The position numbers and the translations under genes are program-made. 64,000 bases of DNA, from NCBI GenBank assembly GCA_030830785.1, contig JAURMI010000002.1, positions 62,001-126,000 on the forward strand. Direction: 5' to 3'. The stretch comes from Crocinitomicaceae bacterium (lineage in GTDB: Bacteria; Bacteroidota; Bacteroidia; Flavobacteriales_D; Crocinitomicaceae). The notes beneath the pieces were generated by a model. The model had not been told where the DNA came from. It was given only the letters and a program-made list of their open reading frames with translations, and made no database searches. This document shows positions 1 to 8,758 of this stretch, piece by piece. Positions within the stretch are counted from its first letter, which is position 1; every line of letters starts with the position of its first letter.

Positions 1-546
1 AACAAGATTTACCTCGTCAGAAAGCCCAGGGCTCACTTGGCCCATTCCAAATTCAGAACGCTTAACAGCACCAGTAATATGAAGGCCTGCGACTGGAGTG
101 CCTTTGTGATTTTTACTAGAGCCCGTATGCACACCGGTCAAAACGACATTTTTAGTAACCCCATGCATGGTAAGGTCACCTTCAATGGTGTAGGTGCCTT
201 TGATTTTAGTTTCTTTTACAGCATTACTTTTGAAAACAATACTTGGATATTTTTCTACATCAAAGCAATCTGCTGTGCGCAAATGATTATCTCGCGCCTC
301 TATGCCAGTATTGACTGAAGATGCCTCGGCATTGAGTATAATCGTAGCCTCGTTAAAGTCTTCATTTGGTGTGTTTACCTCCATGGTGAATTTGGTAAAA
401 TTACCATGCACATTAGTAATTCCATTATGTACAATGGTGAAGCCCAAACGAGAGTGAGCACCATCAACTGACCACAGGCCAGTTTGAACTGCTACAAAAG
501 AGAATAAGGCGAAAGCACCAACAATTGTGATTGCTAAATTTTTCAT
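1..546 (-). CDS. YceI-family periplasmic protein (partial, C-terminus cut off by window edge)
   Basis: The open frame runs from ATG at 546 without a stop to base 1, giving 182 visible residues. Residues 1-20 form a signal peptide (Lys then a hydrophobic run). The mature part opens with WSVDGAHSRLGFTIVH, the typical YceI start, followed by IEARDNHLRTADCFDVEKYP and GDLTMHGVTKNV, both YceI landmarks. YceI proteins are lipocalin-like beta-barrels that bind isoprenoid or other hydrophobic ligands in the periplasm. Family members are usually about 190-200 residues, so only a short C-terminal piece is missing. The gene is read away from mfd's 3' end in the same direction. The ligand cannot be told from sequence. 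Confidence 0.88.
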   Translation of the reverse strand, partial: MKNLAITIVGAFALFSFVAVQTGLWSVDGAHSRLGFTIVHNGITNVHGNFTKFTMEVNTPNEDFNEATIILNAEASSVNTGIEARDNHLRTADCFDVEKYPSIVFKSNAVKETKIKGTYTIEGDLTMHGVTKNVVLTGVHTGSSKNHKGTPVAGLHITGAVKRSEFGMGQVSPGLSDEVNLV

Positions 547-637
547 TTTAAAAGTTTTAAAGGTTAAACAAGGATAAGGTTTAAAAGTTCGAAGTAAGCG
601 CAAAAATAGTGTTTTAATTCATGATATAAATTGAGGG

Positions 638-3600
638 CTATTGTTGTAATAAAGCCAATTTTTCAAAAGCATCTTTTATATGTTCAATGGGTTCAATTAC
701 CAAACGCAATTTGTCTCCTTTCTGAACAAGTTTGTAGCCATTGGGCTGAGCCAAAATGCCATTTAATATGTTTTGAAAATCCTGAGTTTCGTAAAAAGGT
801 GATTGCGGATTGGAAATAAAATACCCTACAAGTTTTTCAGACTTAAGCACCAAGCGCTCCAAGCCCATTGATTGTGCTAACCAGCGCAACTCAAAGGAAA
901 ACAACAACTCCTTTACCTCCTTTGGAAGCGGTCCAAAACGATCAATAAGTTCAGCACTAAAAGTATTAAGGGCCGCCTTATCCTTTAAATCATCTAAAGC
1001 TTGATATAAACTTAAGCGTTCGGCAACCTGATTGACATAGTGATCCGGAATGCGAACTTCCAAATCGGTTTCGAATATGCAATCTTGAACAAAGCCATTT
1101 AATTGATCACTATGCCGCTGTTCAAAAAGATCTTTAAATTCAGCTTCTTTGAGTTCTTGCATGGCCTCGTTTAAGATTTTTTGATACATCTCAAAACCAA
1201 TTTCTGCTATAAAACCACTTTGTTCACCTCCCAACATGTTTCCTGCACCACGAATATCGAGGTCTTTCATGGCAATGTTGAAGCCCGAACCCAAATCTGA
1301 AAATTGCACTAAAGCTTCTAGGCGTTTTCGTGCTTCAGAAGTCATGATGCTAAATTTAGGAGCAATGAGATAACAAAATCCTTTTTTATTGCTTCGTCCT
1401 ACCCTACCACGTAATTGGTGCAAGTCACTAAGGCCAAATTGATGAGCATCATTGATGATAATCGTATTGGCATTGGAAATATCAATTCCCGATTCAATTA
1501 TTGTTGTGGCCAGCAGAACATCATAAGCACCTTCAATAAAATCGAGCATCACTTTTTCAAGTTGTTTCCCATCCATTTGTCCATGTCCAATTCCAACCCT
1601 TACCCCAGGGCACAAGCGCTGGATCATTCCTGAAAGCTCCCGAATATTCGATAAACGGTTATTTACGAAAAAAACCTGACCACCTCGCCCTACTTCATAA
1701 GCAATCGCATCCCTTATTAATTCTTCATTAAAGGAAACAATTTCTGTTAAAACGGGTTGGCGATTGGGAGGCGGTGTATTAATGATACTTAAGTCACGAG
1801 CCCCCATTAAAGAAAATTGCAGCGTGCGAGGAATTGGCGTTGCAGTAAGGGTTAGTGTATCTACACTGGTGCGCAAAGTTTTTAGCTTGTCTTTTACTGC
1901 TACTCCAAATTTTTGCTCTTCGTCAATAATCATAAGACCTAAATCCTTGAATTTTACACGATCTGCAACCAAGGCATGCGTGCCAACCAAAATATCAATT
2001 TGACCTTCAGCTAACCTTTTAAGTGTCGCGGTGATCTCTTTACTAGACTTAAAGCGATTAATATATTCTACAGTTACTGGCAAGCCCTCCAATCTATTTT
2101 TAAAGGTGCGGAAGTGTTGCAATGATAATATTGTTGTTGGAACTAAAACTGCAACTTGTTTTGAATCCGCAACAGCCTTAAATGCTGCACGAATGGCTAC
2201 CTCTGTTTTTCCAAAACCAACATCCCCACAAATTAAACGGTCCATCGGTCGAGGGGACTCCATATCTCGTTTGATATCTTGAGTGGCTTTGAATTGGTCG
2301 GGTGTATCTTCGAACATAAATGAAGCTTCAAGCTCATTTTGCAAATAGCTATCAGGGCTAAATGAAAATCCAGGCTTACTTCTTCGTTGGGCATAAAGTT
2401 TAATCAAATCAAAGGCAAGTTCCTTGATTTTCTTTTTGGTCTTGTTCTTTAAATTAGACCAAGATTGCGTGCCTAATTTATTAAGTGTTGGTGCGCTCCC
2501 CTCTTTTCCCGTGAATTTAGAAATGCGATGTAAAGAATGGATGCCAACATACAGAACATCGCCATCTTTGTATACCAAACGAATGGCTTCTTGCTCCTTT
2601 CCATTAACATCTATGGTTTCTAAACCAGAAAACTGCCCAATTCCGTGATCAATGTGCGTTACATAATCACCTTTTTGTAGCTGGTAAATCTCTTTAATTG
2701 TTAGGGCTTGTTTGGCCTGTCTAAAGCCTTCTTTTAGCCTAAATCGATGATAACGTTCAAATAATTGATGGTCTGTGTAACAGACAAGCTTGACACTAGG
2801 AAGGATAAAACCCTCATGCAGTGCCAAGGGCAAGGCTGTGAATTCTGCCTCAAGACCCATATCCATGAAAATTTGATATAAGCGTTCAATCTGGCGCGGT
2901 TGATTGGAAAAAACTAAATTCTCAAATCCTTGAGCGCGTCTTGATTTTAGGTCTGAATCTAAGCGCTCAAAATCCTTGTTAAAACTTGGTTGAGGCAGAC
3001 AGTCAAATTCTTCAGCATGTGTTGCCCTAAAATTGTATTTAGGGCCGAATTCTATAAGGCGATGTGCTCTGAGTTGTTTTTCAAAGTCAAGATGTGAAAC
3101 AAATTTTTCATGTGGTAAGGCATATGTCACTGGCCCTTCATGTTTGCTATGAATTTCAACAGCTCGCTCGTATTCTCGCTTTAATATCTCATAAGTGCGC
3201 TCTACGTCTGCCATCCAGCAAGTGGCCTCAATGCCAACAAAACCCAATAAACTTTCCTGGACATCCATGCTGTGACCCATTTGAATATTGGGAATCACAT
3301 TGAAAAATTGATGGCTAACTATTGATAATTGACTGGAGGGGTCAAAAGTGCGAATACTTTCTATTTCATCGCCAAAAAATTCGATGCGGAATGGATTTTC
3401 ATTTGCATAAGAAAATACATCTAAAATACCACCGCGTATAGAAAATTGGCCGGGTTCATAGACAAAATCAACGCGCTCAAACTGGTATTCTAATAGTAAT
3501 TCATTTAAAAAATCAGTACTATAAGACTTAGAGACTTCTAAGCGCATCGTATGCTTAACAAGATTTTTTTTGGAGGGGATTTTTTCAAATAAAGCCTCAG

Positions 3601-3973
3601 GATAGGTGACAATCCATACAGATCGTTTGTCGCTAATTTTTTCTAAGACCTCTGCCCTAGCAACAACATTTGCATTGTCGGTTTGCTCCAATTGATACGG
3701 GACTCTGTAAGATGATGGAAAAAACAGAACGCGATTGTCTTGAGGGGAAAGCCCTTCTAAATCATTTAGAAAATAAGCTGCTTCTTCCTTATCGGCTAAA
3801 ACAAAAAGGTGTATCCCCGGCACTTGATCAGCCACCAAAATTGAAAGTAAAGACTTTGCAGATCCTATAAGACCTTTCCAGTGTATGCGCGCCTCACTAA
3901 GCTCCAAGGCTGCAGCTGTTCGGTCAATGGCCGAATGTTTGGCAAGGGTTTTGATAAAGTGCTTTAATTCCAT
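638..3973 (-). CDS. mfd: Transcription-repair coupling factor Mfd
   Basis: Mfd is a double-stranded DNA translocase that displaces RNA polymerase stalled at lesions and recruits UvrA. About 1,111 residues, normal for the family. In order: an N-terminal UvrB-like part, a CarD-like RNA polymerase interaction domain around residue 440 (KGDYVTHIDHGIGQFSG), a superfamily 2 helicase with Walker A GDVGFGKTE near 582 and DEEQKFGV (Walker B/DEAD box) near 685, the RG-module QLRGRVGRS, and a C-terminal TRCF domain. I place the start at the ATG at 3973 (MELKHF); a longer in-frame TTG start at 3985 would add only four residues and overlaps a TAATTTTG -7-like box at 3983-3990. Divergent from the exbB gene. 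Confidence 0.97.
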   Translation of the reverse strand: MELKHFIKTLAKHSAIDRTAAALELSEARIHWKGLIGSAKSLLSILVADQVPGIHLFVLADKEEAAYFLNDLEGLSPQDNRVLFFPSSYRVPYQLEQTDNANVVARAEVLEKISDKRSVWIVTYPEALFEKIPSKKNLVKHTMRLEVSKSYSTDFLNELLLEYQFERVDFVYEPGQFSIRGGILDVFSYANENPFRIEFFGDEIESIRTFDPSSQLSIVSHQFFNVIPNIQMGHSMDVQESLLGFVGIEATCWMADVERTYEILKREYERAVEIHSKHEGPVTYALPHEKFVSHLDFEKQLRAHRLIEFGPKYNFRATHAEEFDCLPQPSFNKDFERLDSDLKSRRAQGFENLVFSNQPRQIERLYQIFMDMGLEAEFTALPLALHEGFILPSVKLVCYTDHQLFERYHRFRLKEGFRQAKQALTIKEIYQLQKGDYVTHIDHGIGQFSGLETIDVNGKEQEAIRLVYKDGDVLYVGIHSLHRISKFTGKEGSAPTLNKLGTQSWSNLKNKTKKKIKELAFDLIKLYAQRRSKPGFSFSPDSYLQNELEASFMFEDTPDQFKATQDIKRDMESPRPMDRLICGDVGFGKTEVAIRAAFKAVADSKQVAVLVPTTILSLQHFRTFKNRLEGLPVTVEYINRFKSSKEITATLKRLAEGQIDILVGTHALVADRVKFKDLGLMIIDEEQKFGVAVKDKLKTLRTSVDTLTLTATPIPRTLQFSLMGARDLSIINTPPPNRQPVLTEIVSFNEELIRDAIAYEVGRGGQVFFVNNRLSNIRELSGMIQRLCPGVRVGIGHGQMDGKQLEKVMLDFIEGAYDVLLATTIIESGIDISNANTIIINDAHQFGLSDLHQLRGRVGRSNKKGFCYLIAPKFSIMTSEARKRLEALVQFSDLGSGFNIAMKDLDIRGAGNMLGGEQSGFIAEIGFEMYQKILNEAMQELKEAEFKDLFEQRHSDQLNGFVQDCIFETDLEVRIPDHYVNQVAERLSLYQALDDLKDKAALNTFSAELIDRFGPLPKEVKELLFSFELRWLAQSMGLERLVLKSEKLVGYFISNPQSPFYETQDFQNILNGILAQPNGYKLVQKGDKLRLVIEPIEHIKDAFEKLALLQQ

Positions 3974-4139
3974 GCGGGGCTGCAAAATTAAACAAAGTAT
4001 CCACCATGAAGAAAATAAATGTCACCTTTTAAGAACTTTGCGTTACTAATAACAATCTGGTGTGAATATCTCCAAATGTCGCCAAACATGTGGCTAATAG
4101 CATTTACTAATTTTATCCTACCAAATTAGATTTTCGATT

Positions 4140-4889
4140 ATGAAGCAAACAAAAAAACACATTTTAACTGCAATCTTTTTGATAAGCGCTGGCTTACTCA
4201 ATGCGCAAGTTTCAACCAATGGCTCAAAGGAAGCCTTTAAAACTGTTGAAGAGATATCAGCCATAGATTTTTTAATGAAGGGGGGCGTATTTTTAATCCC
4301 CATTGCACTTTTACTTTTTTATTCGACCTATGTTGCTGTAGAGCGCTTTTTGTATATCCGACGTATGACTGCTCAAAAAAAAGAAGTCATAGCTAGTATT
4401 AATGAGATTCTTAAATCAGGATCGGAACAAAAAATTCAGAATGCACTCAATGTGGCCAGCCAAGACCAAACCGCCTTTGGATCTGTCATTCAAGAAGGCA
4501 TTCAATCGATCGGAAGACCCGTTAGCCAAATAGAATCCAACATGGAAAAAGTAGCCAATATTGAGATAAGTAAAATGGAAAAAAATCTCAATCATCTTGG
4601 CCTTATTGCAGGAATAGCCCCTACGCTCGGTTTTATTGGTACTATATCTGGTGTTATAAAGATCTTTTATAATATCTCGATTTCCGAAAATGTTTCTATT
4701 GGTAATATTTCAGGAGGGCTATATGAAAAAATGATTTCTTCAGGTTCTGGATTAATTGTGGGTATAATCGCCTTTACCGCCTACCATATTTTGAATGGAA
4801 TTATAGACAATTATGCGCTTGCAATTCAGAAAATAAACCTTGAGTTTGTAAAATTAATAGACCCTAAAGATGGCAATAAAGCGAAATAA
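4140..4889 (+). CDS. exbB: MotA/TolQ/ExbB proton channel family protein
   Basis: This is the proton-channel subunit of a TonB-type energy-transduction motor in the inner membrane. The 249-residue protein has an N-terminal hydrophobic stretch that resembles a signal peptide (residues 8-22), a transmembrane helix near 48-70, and the conserved double-helix region GLIAGIAPTLGFIGTISGVI near 152-172, followed by another membrane helix near 200-222. The Thr/Gly-rich signature and spacing are those of ExbB/TolQ. The 3' end overlaps the next gene by 20 nt, so the two are translationally coupled. The extended N-terminus is common in Bacteroidota ExbB proteins. TolQ is the alternative name; the TonB-like third gene favours ExbB. 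Confidence 0.9.
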   Translation: MKQTKKHILTAIFLISAGLLNAQVSTNGSKEAFKTVEEISAIDFLMKGGVFLIPIALLLFYSTYVAVERFLYIRRMTAQKKEVIASINEILKSGSEQKIQNALNVASQDQTAFGSVIQEGIQSIGRPVSQIESNMEKVANIEISKMEKNLNHLGLIAGIAPTLGFIGTISGVIKIFYNISISENVSIGNISGGLYEKMISSGSGLIVGIIAFTAYHILNGIIDNYALAIQKINLEFVKLIDPKDGNKAK

Positions 4890-5277
4890 ACGGTTTCATG
4901 CAGAGGTTGCTACTTCTGCTTTGAGCGATATCATGTTCTTTTTATTGTTGTTCTTTTTGATCATCTCAACTCTGGCAAACCCCAATGTTATTAAGGTGCC
5001 ACTACCCAAGTCAGACGCCAATGAAAAAACGCAACAACAACACGTTACGCTTACACTAAAATTTGACGAAAATAAACAACGTCACTTTTATGTCAATAAC
5101 GACGAAATTGCAATGGATCAGCTTGAGGGCGTGCTGATTGACCAAACCAAGAAACTCGACGATAATACCGTCATATTGCGCTTGCCTTTTGATGCAGAAG
5201 TTCAAGAACTCGTGGATTTATTAAAAATTGGCATGCTCAATGACTTAAAAATGATTATTGCTACCAAGGAAGGGTAA
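4870..5277 (+). CDS. exbD: ExbD/TolR family biopolymer transport protein
   Basis: The partner of ExbB in the proton-driven motor. It is 135 residues long with a short cytoplasmic N-terminus, one membrane helix (residues 20-37, DIMFFLLLFFLIISTL) carrying the critical Asp at the start of the helix (SDIMFF), and a periplasmic domain with the usual KVPLPKSDANEK linker and a repeated alpha/beta fold (VILRLPFDAEVQELVDLL). It starts inside exbB (20-nt overlap) and is followed after 17 nt by the TonB-like gene, so the three make one operon. Assignment to ExbD versus TolR is by context. Confidence 0.92.
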   Translation: MAIKRNKRFHAEVATSALSDIMFFLLLFFLIISTLANPNVIKVPLPKSDANEKTQQQHVTLTLKFDENKQRHFYVNNDEIAMDQLEGVLIDQTKKLDDNTVILRLPFDAEVQELVDLLKIGMLNDLKMIIATKEG

Positions 5278-5294
5278 ATCAAATTTTTATCATC

Positions 5295-6056
5295 ATGGAC
5301 AAACTCCAATCAGATCGAGAAAAGGAACAAGTAGACGCAAGAAATTCACTAATCATAAGTAGCTTATGGTTGTTATTTATGTTTTTTGTTGCTTTTTTTA
5401 TAAAATTTGATGCAAGGCCTGATCAATTAATTGACACCCCGCCGCTGCGCTCTGATGAAGTCATTGAAGAATTTCAGATAGATAATGTTTCGCTTGCGGA
5501 TGTTTCGGGTGGTTCTCGGGGTGGCGGAACTCCGGGCTCTGGACGCATAGGGTCTGCAGCAGACCAAACTGAAAGGGTAGCAACCACGTACCGAAGTGAT
5601 TTTAACCGCAATAACGGAAATTCCAATAACCACAATTCAACAAATGGACAAAAGCCTAGCGCTTCCCCTCAACCCACAAATTTCTTCGGGGGTGGCGGCA
5701 GTGGTAATGGAAACGGTTCTGGAACTGGGCAATTTGGTGGGCCAGGCAATGGAAATGGAGAGGGCGATGGAACTGAAGATGGAAGAGGGTCTGGACAAGG
5801 TAGGATTCGGTTAAATAATGTAAGTCTACCACAATATAAAAATGATTTTGATTGCCGCATTAAATTCAAGGTACAAGTCAATGCCAACGGGCAAGTAATC
5901 GGGTTTAGGACTATAAAATCTGAAACAACATGTACTGATGACCGCACAATAAACGATATCAAAGAGCGCATCAAACGCGAGGTCAAATACAACAAAGATC
6001 CAGGAGCAAGTGTAGTTGAGATGGATTATACCATTGACCTCAAGGCGAGATCTTAA
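5295..6056 (+). CDS. TonB-like energy transducer (Gly/Asn-rich linker)
   Basis: The 253-residue protein has one N-terminal membrane anchor (about 18-36), then a long low-complexity linker of Gly, Ser and Asn (about 74-170), and a C-terminal globular domain (about 172-253) that begins RIRLNNVSLPQY and ends in alternating polar/hydrophobic strands. This layout (anchor, extended flexible span, small C-terminal domain) with adjacency to exbB and exbD indicates the transducer that carries motor force to outer-membrane receptors. The linker is Gly-rich rather than Pro-rich, which is unusual for TonB. The last 75 nt have a diverged second copy at 9428-9502. The domain itself is only weakly TonB-like by eye. 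Confidence 0.75.
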   Translation: MDKLQSDREKEQVDARNSLIISSLWLLFMFFVAFFIKFDARPDQLIDTPPLRSDEVIEEFQIDNVSLADVSGGSRGGGTPGSGRIGSAADQTERVATTYRSDFNRNNGNSNNHNSTNGQKPSASPQPTNFFGGGGSGNGNGSGTGQFGGPGNGNGEGDGTEDGRGSGQGRIRLNNVSLPQYKNDFDCRIKFKVQVNANGQVIGFRTIKSETTCTDDRTINDIKERIKREVKYNKDPGASVVEMDYTIDLKARS

Positions 6057-6370
6057 ATTGCTAAAACATAAGCATTGGCTCAGTTTTTAAATTTTCCGAA
6101 CCCCTCTAGAATTTTAAATGTTAAAATTGGTATTGCTAGCAATAAGTTTCAGGTGATTTTGCTGCTGAAATTACTTGGCCAGATAAAAGAAGATCTAAAC
6201 CAGCAAAAGGTAGCAAAGCGCCAAGATATAGCAAACCTAAAAAATAATATGTCAAGTTTTGGAGGCCGAAGTATAGAATGTCTAATTTTTTAATATGTCT
6301 GATATAGAATTTATAAACAATAGTAATGGGGTAGTTATTAAGCTACCCCATTTTTTATGTTTGATATATT
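6057..6370. other. 314-nt intergenic region after tonB-like gene
   Basis: No gene can be supported here. A 72-codon frame at 6075-6293 (+) depends on a TTG start without a clear ribosome binding site and matches nothing I recognise. The only clear signal is the intrinsic terminator at 6327-6356. Base composition is AT-rich like the accessory block that follows. Confidence 0.6.
6327..6356 (+). terminator. Intrinsic terminator of the exbB-exbD-tonB operon
   Basis: A perfect 8-bp stem, TGGGGTAG (6327-6334) with CTACCCCA (6343-6350), extendable by one A-T and one G-T pair, is followed by six T's on the plus strand. It lies 270 nt after the tonB-like stop. On the minus strand the stem is not followed by a T run, so it serves the plus-strand operon better than the secreted-protein genes. 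Confidence 0.8.
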
Positions 6371-6781
6371 TTAATTTAAAACTAAAAAAATAAAATAACC
6401 ATTTTCATTATCATTAACGCCGGCGCTACAAAAAATACCAATTGTATCAATATCAGGCAATAACAAAAGATAATTATGAGATGGACTGTTAATCCATCCA
6501 TTTAAACAATATCTGGCATCAGGTAAATTTGATAAAAAAGCGCCACATTCTGCATATACCGATTTAAATTCAGGATAATCATGTGTTAATGTTTCAATAC
6601 TAACACAATATCTTGTTTGACATTCAGCCTTCTTATTATCAGAATCGGTAAGTTTAACTACATTTAAACCTTTACTAACTCGATATGAATTTAATTCTTT
6701 AACAAATTCATGTTGAAGTTTTGTGTTATCAATTTGTGCAAATGCAATAAATGGGAATAACAAAATGATTAGCTTTTTCAT
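6371..6781 (-). CDS. Secreted CAP/SCP-domain protein
   Basis: The 136-residue protein starts with a signal peptide (about 1-15, MKKLIILLFPFIAFAQ). The mature part looks like a small CAP (CRISP/antigen 5/PR-1, SCP) domain: an N-terminal helix with ELNSYRVSKGL, a central HDYPEF where the family has a conserved His, AEC with a conserved Glu, and WINSPSHNYLLL matching the family's W..SP.H...L motif. Bacterial CAP proteins are secreted and of mostly unknown biochemical role. It is the last gene of a tight five-gene minus-strand series (8619 to 6371, gaps of 4-27 nt). Its AT-rich base usage resembles its neighbours in this block rather than the flanking housekeeping genes. Confidence 0.78.
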   Translation of the reverse strand: MKKLIILLFPFIAFAQIDNTKLQHEFVKELNSYRVSKGLNVVKLTDSDNKKAECQTRYCVSIETLTHDYPEFKSVYAECGAFLSNLPDARYCLNGWINSPSHNYLLLLPDIDTIGIFCSAGVNDNENGYFIFLVLN

Positions 6782-6807
6782 GTCTATTCATTTATTAGTT
6801 CAAATTA

Positions 6808-7410
6808 TTAGGGCACTACTTTAAGCGCAGCAGTTAAGGAACTCGGACCACCATTAGAAGTATAGTTTACAACTACTACTACTTCTTTACCAAGTTCCAT
6901 TTTTGCAATCGATGAGGCGGGTATAACACTCCCTGAAAAGAAAATAAATTCGCCAGCAGAAGTAGCAATATGACCACCCGTAACATTATAACTTACTTCC
7001 AATGGGCTATCCCTAAGGATAAGGGTTATACGACATCCAGATCTTTTAGATATTTCATCATTCATTAACTCAGGTTGAGGCATGGCTTTCACTCTATATT
7101 TGAAAGTGCCATGATCGTGAATAAACCCATCTGAACTTCGGCCTTTCAATTTTAGACTTACCGTATTGGCCCCTCCCGGACGCAAAATATATCCATTATA
7201 TACATTTCCATTTACTTCAAAGCTATCTGGAAGGGCTGTGGCATTCTCTACATCCAAAATAAGCTGCTCACCCTCGGGAATTACAGGTACAATTTTATTA
7301 TCGTATCCTCTGTAAAGAATCATTGTTTCAGGCATTGCCACAACTCCTGGTTGGGCCTTTAATGTAAGCGAATGAACAAATACTAATATTAGAATTATTG
7401 TTGTTTTCAT
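6808..7410 (-). CDS. Secreted protein resembling the C-terminal domains of GldM
   Basis: The ATG at 7410 gives a 200-residue protein with a clean signal peptide (MKTTIILILVFVHSLTLKAQ); an upstream in-frame extension to 7467 would overlap the previous gene and bury the signal sequence. The mature part starts VVAMPETMILYRGYDN, very like the segment VA...MNVLYRGVDNP that opens the third periplasmic domain of GldM, and later has FKYRVKAMPQPEL, which matches the GldM strand preceding the last domain. GldM is the periplasm-spanning T9SS motor protein, but here the N-terminal membrane helix and first two domains are absent. It may be a secreted or periplasmic relative. The role is unknown. Confidence 0.65.
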   Translation of the reverse strand: MKTTIILILVFVHSLTLKAQPGVVAMPETMILYRGYDNKIVPVIPEGEQLILDVENATALPDSFEVNGNVYNGYILRPGGANTVSLKLKGRSSDGFIHDHGTFKYRVKAMPQPELMNDEISKRSGCRITLILRDSPLEVSYNVTGGHIATSAGEFIFFSGSVIPASSIAKMELGKEVVVVVNYTSNGGPSSLTAALKVVP

Positions 7411-7433
7411 GGCTAATGGTTTTTCTTTTGATG

Positions 7434-7853
7434 TTAGAAAATAAATGAAGTCTTGAATATTGTACAATAATAAAACATGGTATCATCAATATAATATGCG
7501 GATTTTGTTGGTGTCATGATAATTCCAGATGCGGCACCAGGACCATTAGCTACAAATTCAATTTGGAATTCTCGATCCGATTCTTTTGATAAAACAATAA
7601 AATTACATTCTCCTGACTTTATACCATTTTCGTCTTTTATAACACATTTATTAGCATCAAAATCTATGTCATATGTATAAGTATTAGGTTTTACATCCCA
7701 TTCATCCTCAGTATTTTGAATTAATTCAGCTAATGATGAGAATTTTTGATACCCATTTAAACGAGATGTTTCAAATATTTGGATAGTAACTACTTGAGTA
7801 TAACTTGTAATTGCACTGAAACTAAAAAATGCTAAAAAAAATAGATTTTTCAT
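7434..7853 (-). CDS. Hypothetical secreted protein
   Basis: A 139-residue protein that I do not recognise. Residues 1-19 form a signal peptide ending SYTQ, with predicted cleavage before VVTIQIF. The remainder is rich in beta-prone and polar residues (YTYDIDFDANKCVIKD) with cysteines at about 71, 84 and 132, and ends in Phe (KTSFIF). It sits 27 nt after the previous gene and 23 nt before the GldM-C-like gene, so it is probably co-transcribed with both. No lipobox is seen. Confidence 0.7.
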   Translation of the reverse strand: MKNLFFLAFFSFSAITSYTQVVTIQIFETSRLNGYQKFSSLAELIQNTEDEWDVKPNTYTYDIDFDANKCVIKDENGIKSGECNFIVLSKESDREFQIEFVANGPGAASGIIMTPTKSAYYIDDTMFYYCTIFKTSFIF

Positions 7854-7880
7854 TAGAAATTATTTGCTTTTTGTGTTGAT

Positions 7881-8390
7881 TTATATTTTGTGCAAGATTC
7901 CGAACAAACACGTGAATTCGCCATTCACACAATACACAGTTATTTCATAATAATTTGGCGTATCGGGGCCAAAACTCGTTGTATTTTTAAAATGCACTTT
8001 ATAGTCAGCTGCATAAATACTATTGCTCTCATTTTGTGAACAATCATTTTTACCTAAAGACTCAACTCTAACATTGTTTTTGTTTTTTAATTGATTAAAT
8101 CCTTGAGTTATATAGGCTTCATTTACTGCTTGATTCGGATTGTTATTCATTTCATCTAAATCGGGCGTGATTAAACCGGATATAAATTGCAAACCCGCAT
8201 CATGTGCATTTTTCCACATATAATTCACAAATTCGAGAATATCCTGCTCTGTTATTGAGCTGGATAGTTTTTGACTAATTACGCTATCTAATTCTTGAAG
8301 TTTTGCAATACATAAGCTGTCTTTATTATTGCCCTGAGCAAAAACCGGGAAAATGAATAGTGATAGGCTTAAAAAACAACAAAATTTCAT
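7881..8390 (-). CDS. Hypothetical secreted protein
   Basis: A 169-residue protein without a recognisable family. A signal peptide covers residues 1-18 (LSLFIFPVFAQ, cleavage near AQ/GN). The mature region has a helical first half (SITEQDILEFVNYMWKN) and a beta-rich second half (NYYEITVYCVNGEFTCLFG) in which pairs of cysteines could form disulfides. It starts 4 nt after the stop of the two-helix membrane protein gene upstream, which suggests coupled expression. The first-half-helix, second-half-sheet layout could be a small NTF2-like or cystatin-like fold, but that is a guess. Confidence 0.7.
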   Translation of the reverse strand: MKFCCFLSLSLFIFPVFAQGNNKDSLCIAKLQELDSVISQKLSSSITEQDILEFVNYMWKNAHDAGLQFISGLITPDLDEMNNNPNQAVNEAYITQGFNQLKNKNNVRVESLGKNDCSQNESNSIYAADYKVHFKNTTSFGPDTPNYYEITVYCVNGEFTCLFGILHKI

Positions 8391-8394
8391 AAGC

Positions 8395-8619
8395 TTACTT
8401 ATTTCTTCGCAATAATCGATTGAAATTGTATAGTAGCAAACATATAAAGCTACTCACTAGGGTGATATTAGCAACTGGGTCTGGTTTAAAGAAATGCTCT
8501 AATTGGAGGCTTGTAAAATCACTCCACGAACGGCCATAAATAAGCAGGTTAGCAAAAATCCCAAACAATAAAGTGAGATTGACAGCCACGATGGTTGAAA
8601 CCGACAAAAACTTTTTCAT
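8395..8619 (-). CDS. Small two-helix membrane protein
   Basis: A 74-residue protein with two hydrophobic segments (about 7-27, TIVAVNLTLLFGIFANLLIY, and 50-66, ITLVSSFICLLLYNF) and a positively charged C-terminus (NRLLRRNK), so both ends are likely cytoplasmic. It is the first gene of the five-gene series of secreted proteins. No family recognised. The coding call rests on the membrane-protein pattern and the 4-nt spacing to the next gene. Confidence 0.6.
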   Translation of the reverse strand: MKKFLSVSTIVAVNLTLLFGIFANLLIYGRSWSDFTSLQLEHFFKPDPVANITLVSSFICLLLYNFNRLLRRNK

Positions 8620-8758
8620 AATAATTAGAATTGAGCGTTAAAAATAAATTGATCAGCGTTGTGTTTTATGGTATTATCACAATGAACCTCTAGATGATAA
8701 TGCGAATAATTAAAAGAGTTACATCATTAAAACCTATGAGCAATCATTTATTGCTAAC

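Noticed and set aside
3974-3985. TTG start of mfd
   Set aside because: It adds four residues of no value and overlaps a -7-like box; the ATG at 3973 is better.
5669-5995. Pro-rich minus-strand frame inside the tonB-like gene
   Set aside because: It mirrors the Gly-rich linker codons (GGN read as NCC); no start signal and inside a clear gene.
6075-6293. 72-codon plus-strand frame after the tonB-like gene
   Set aside because: It depends on a TTG start with no visible ribosome binding site, is compositionally like the intergenic region, and resembles no family I know.
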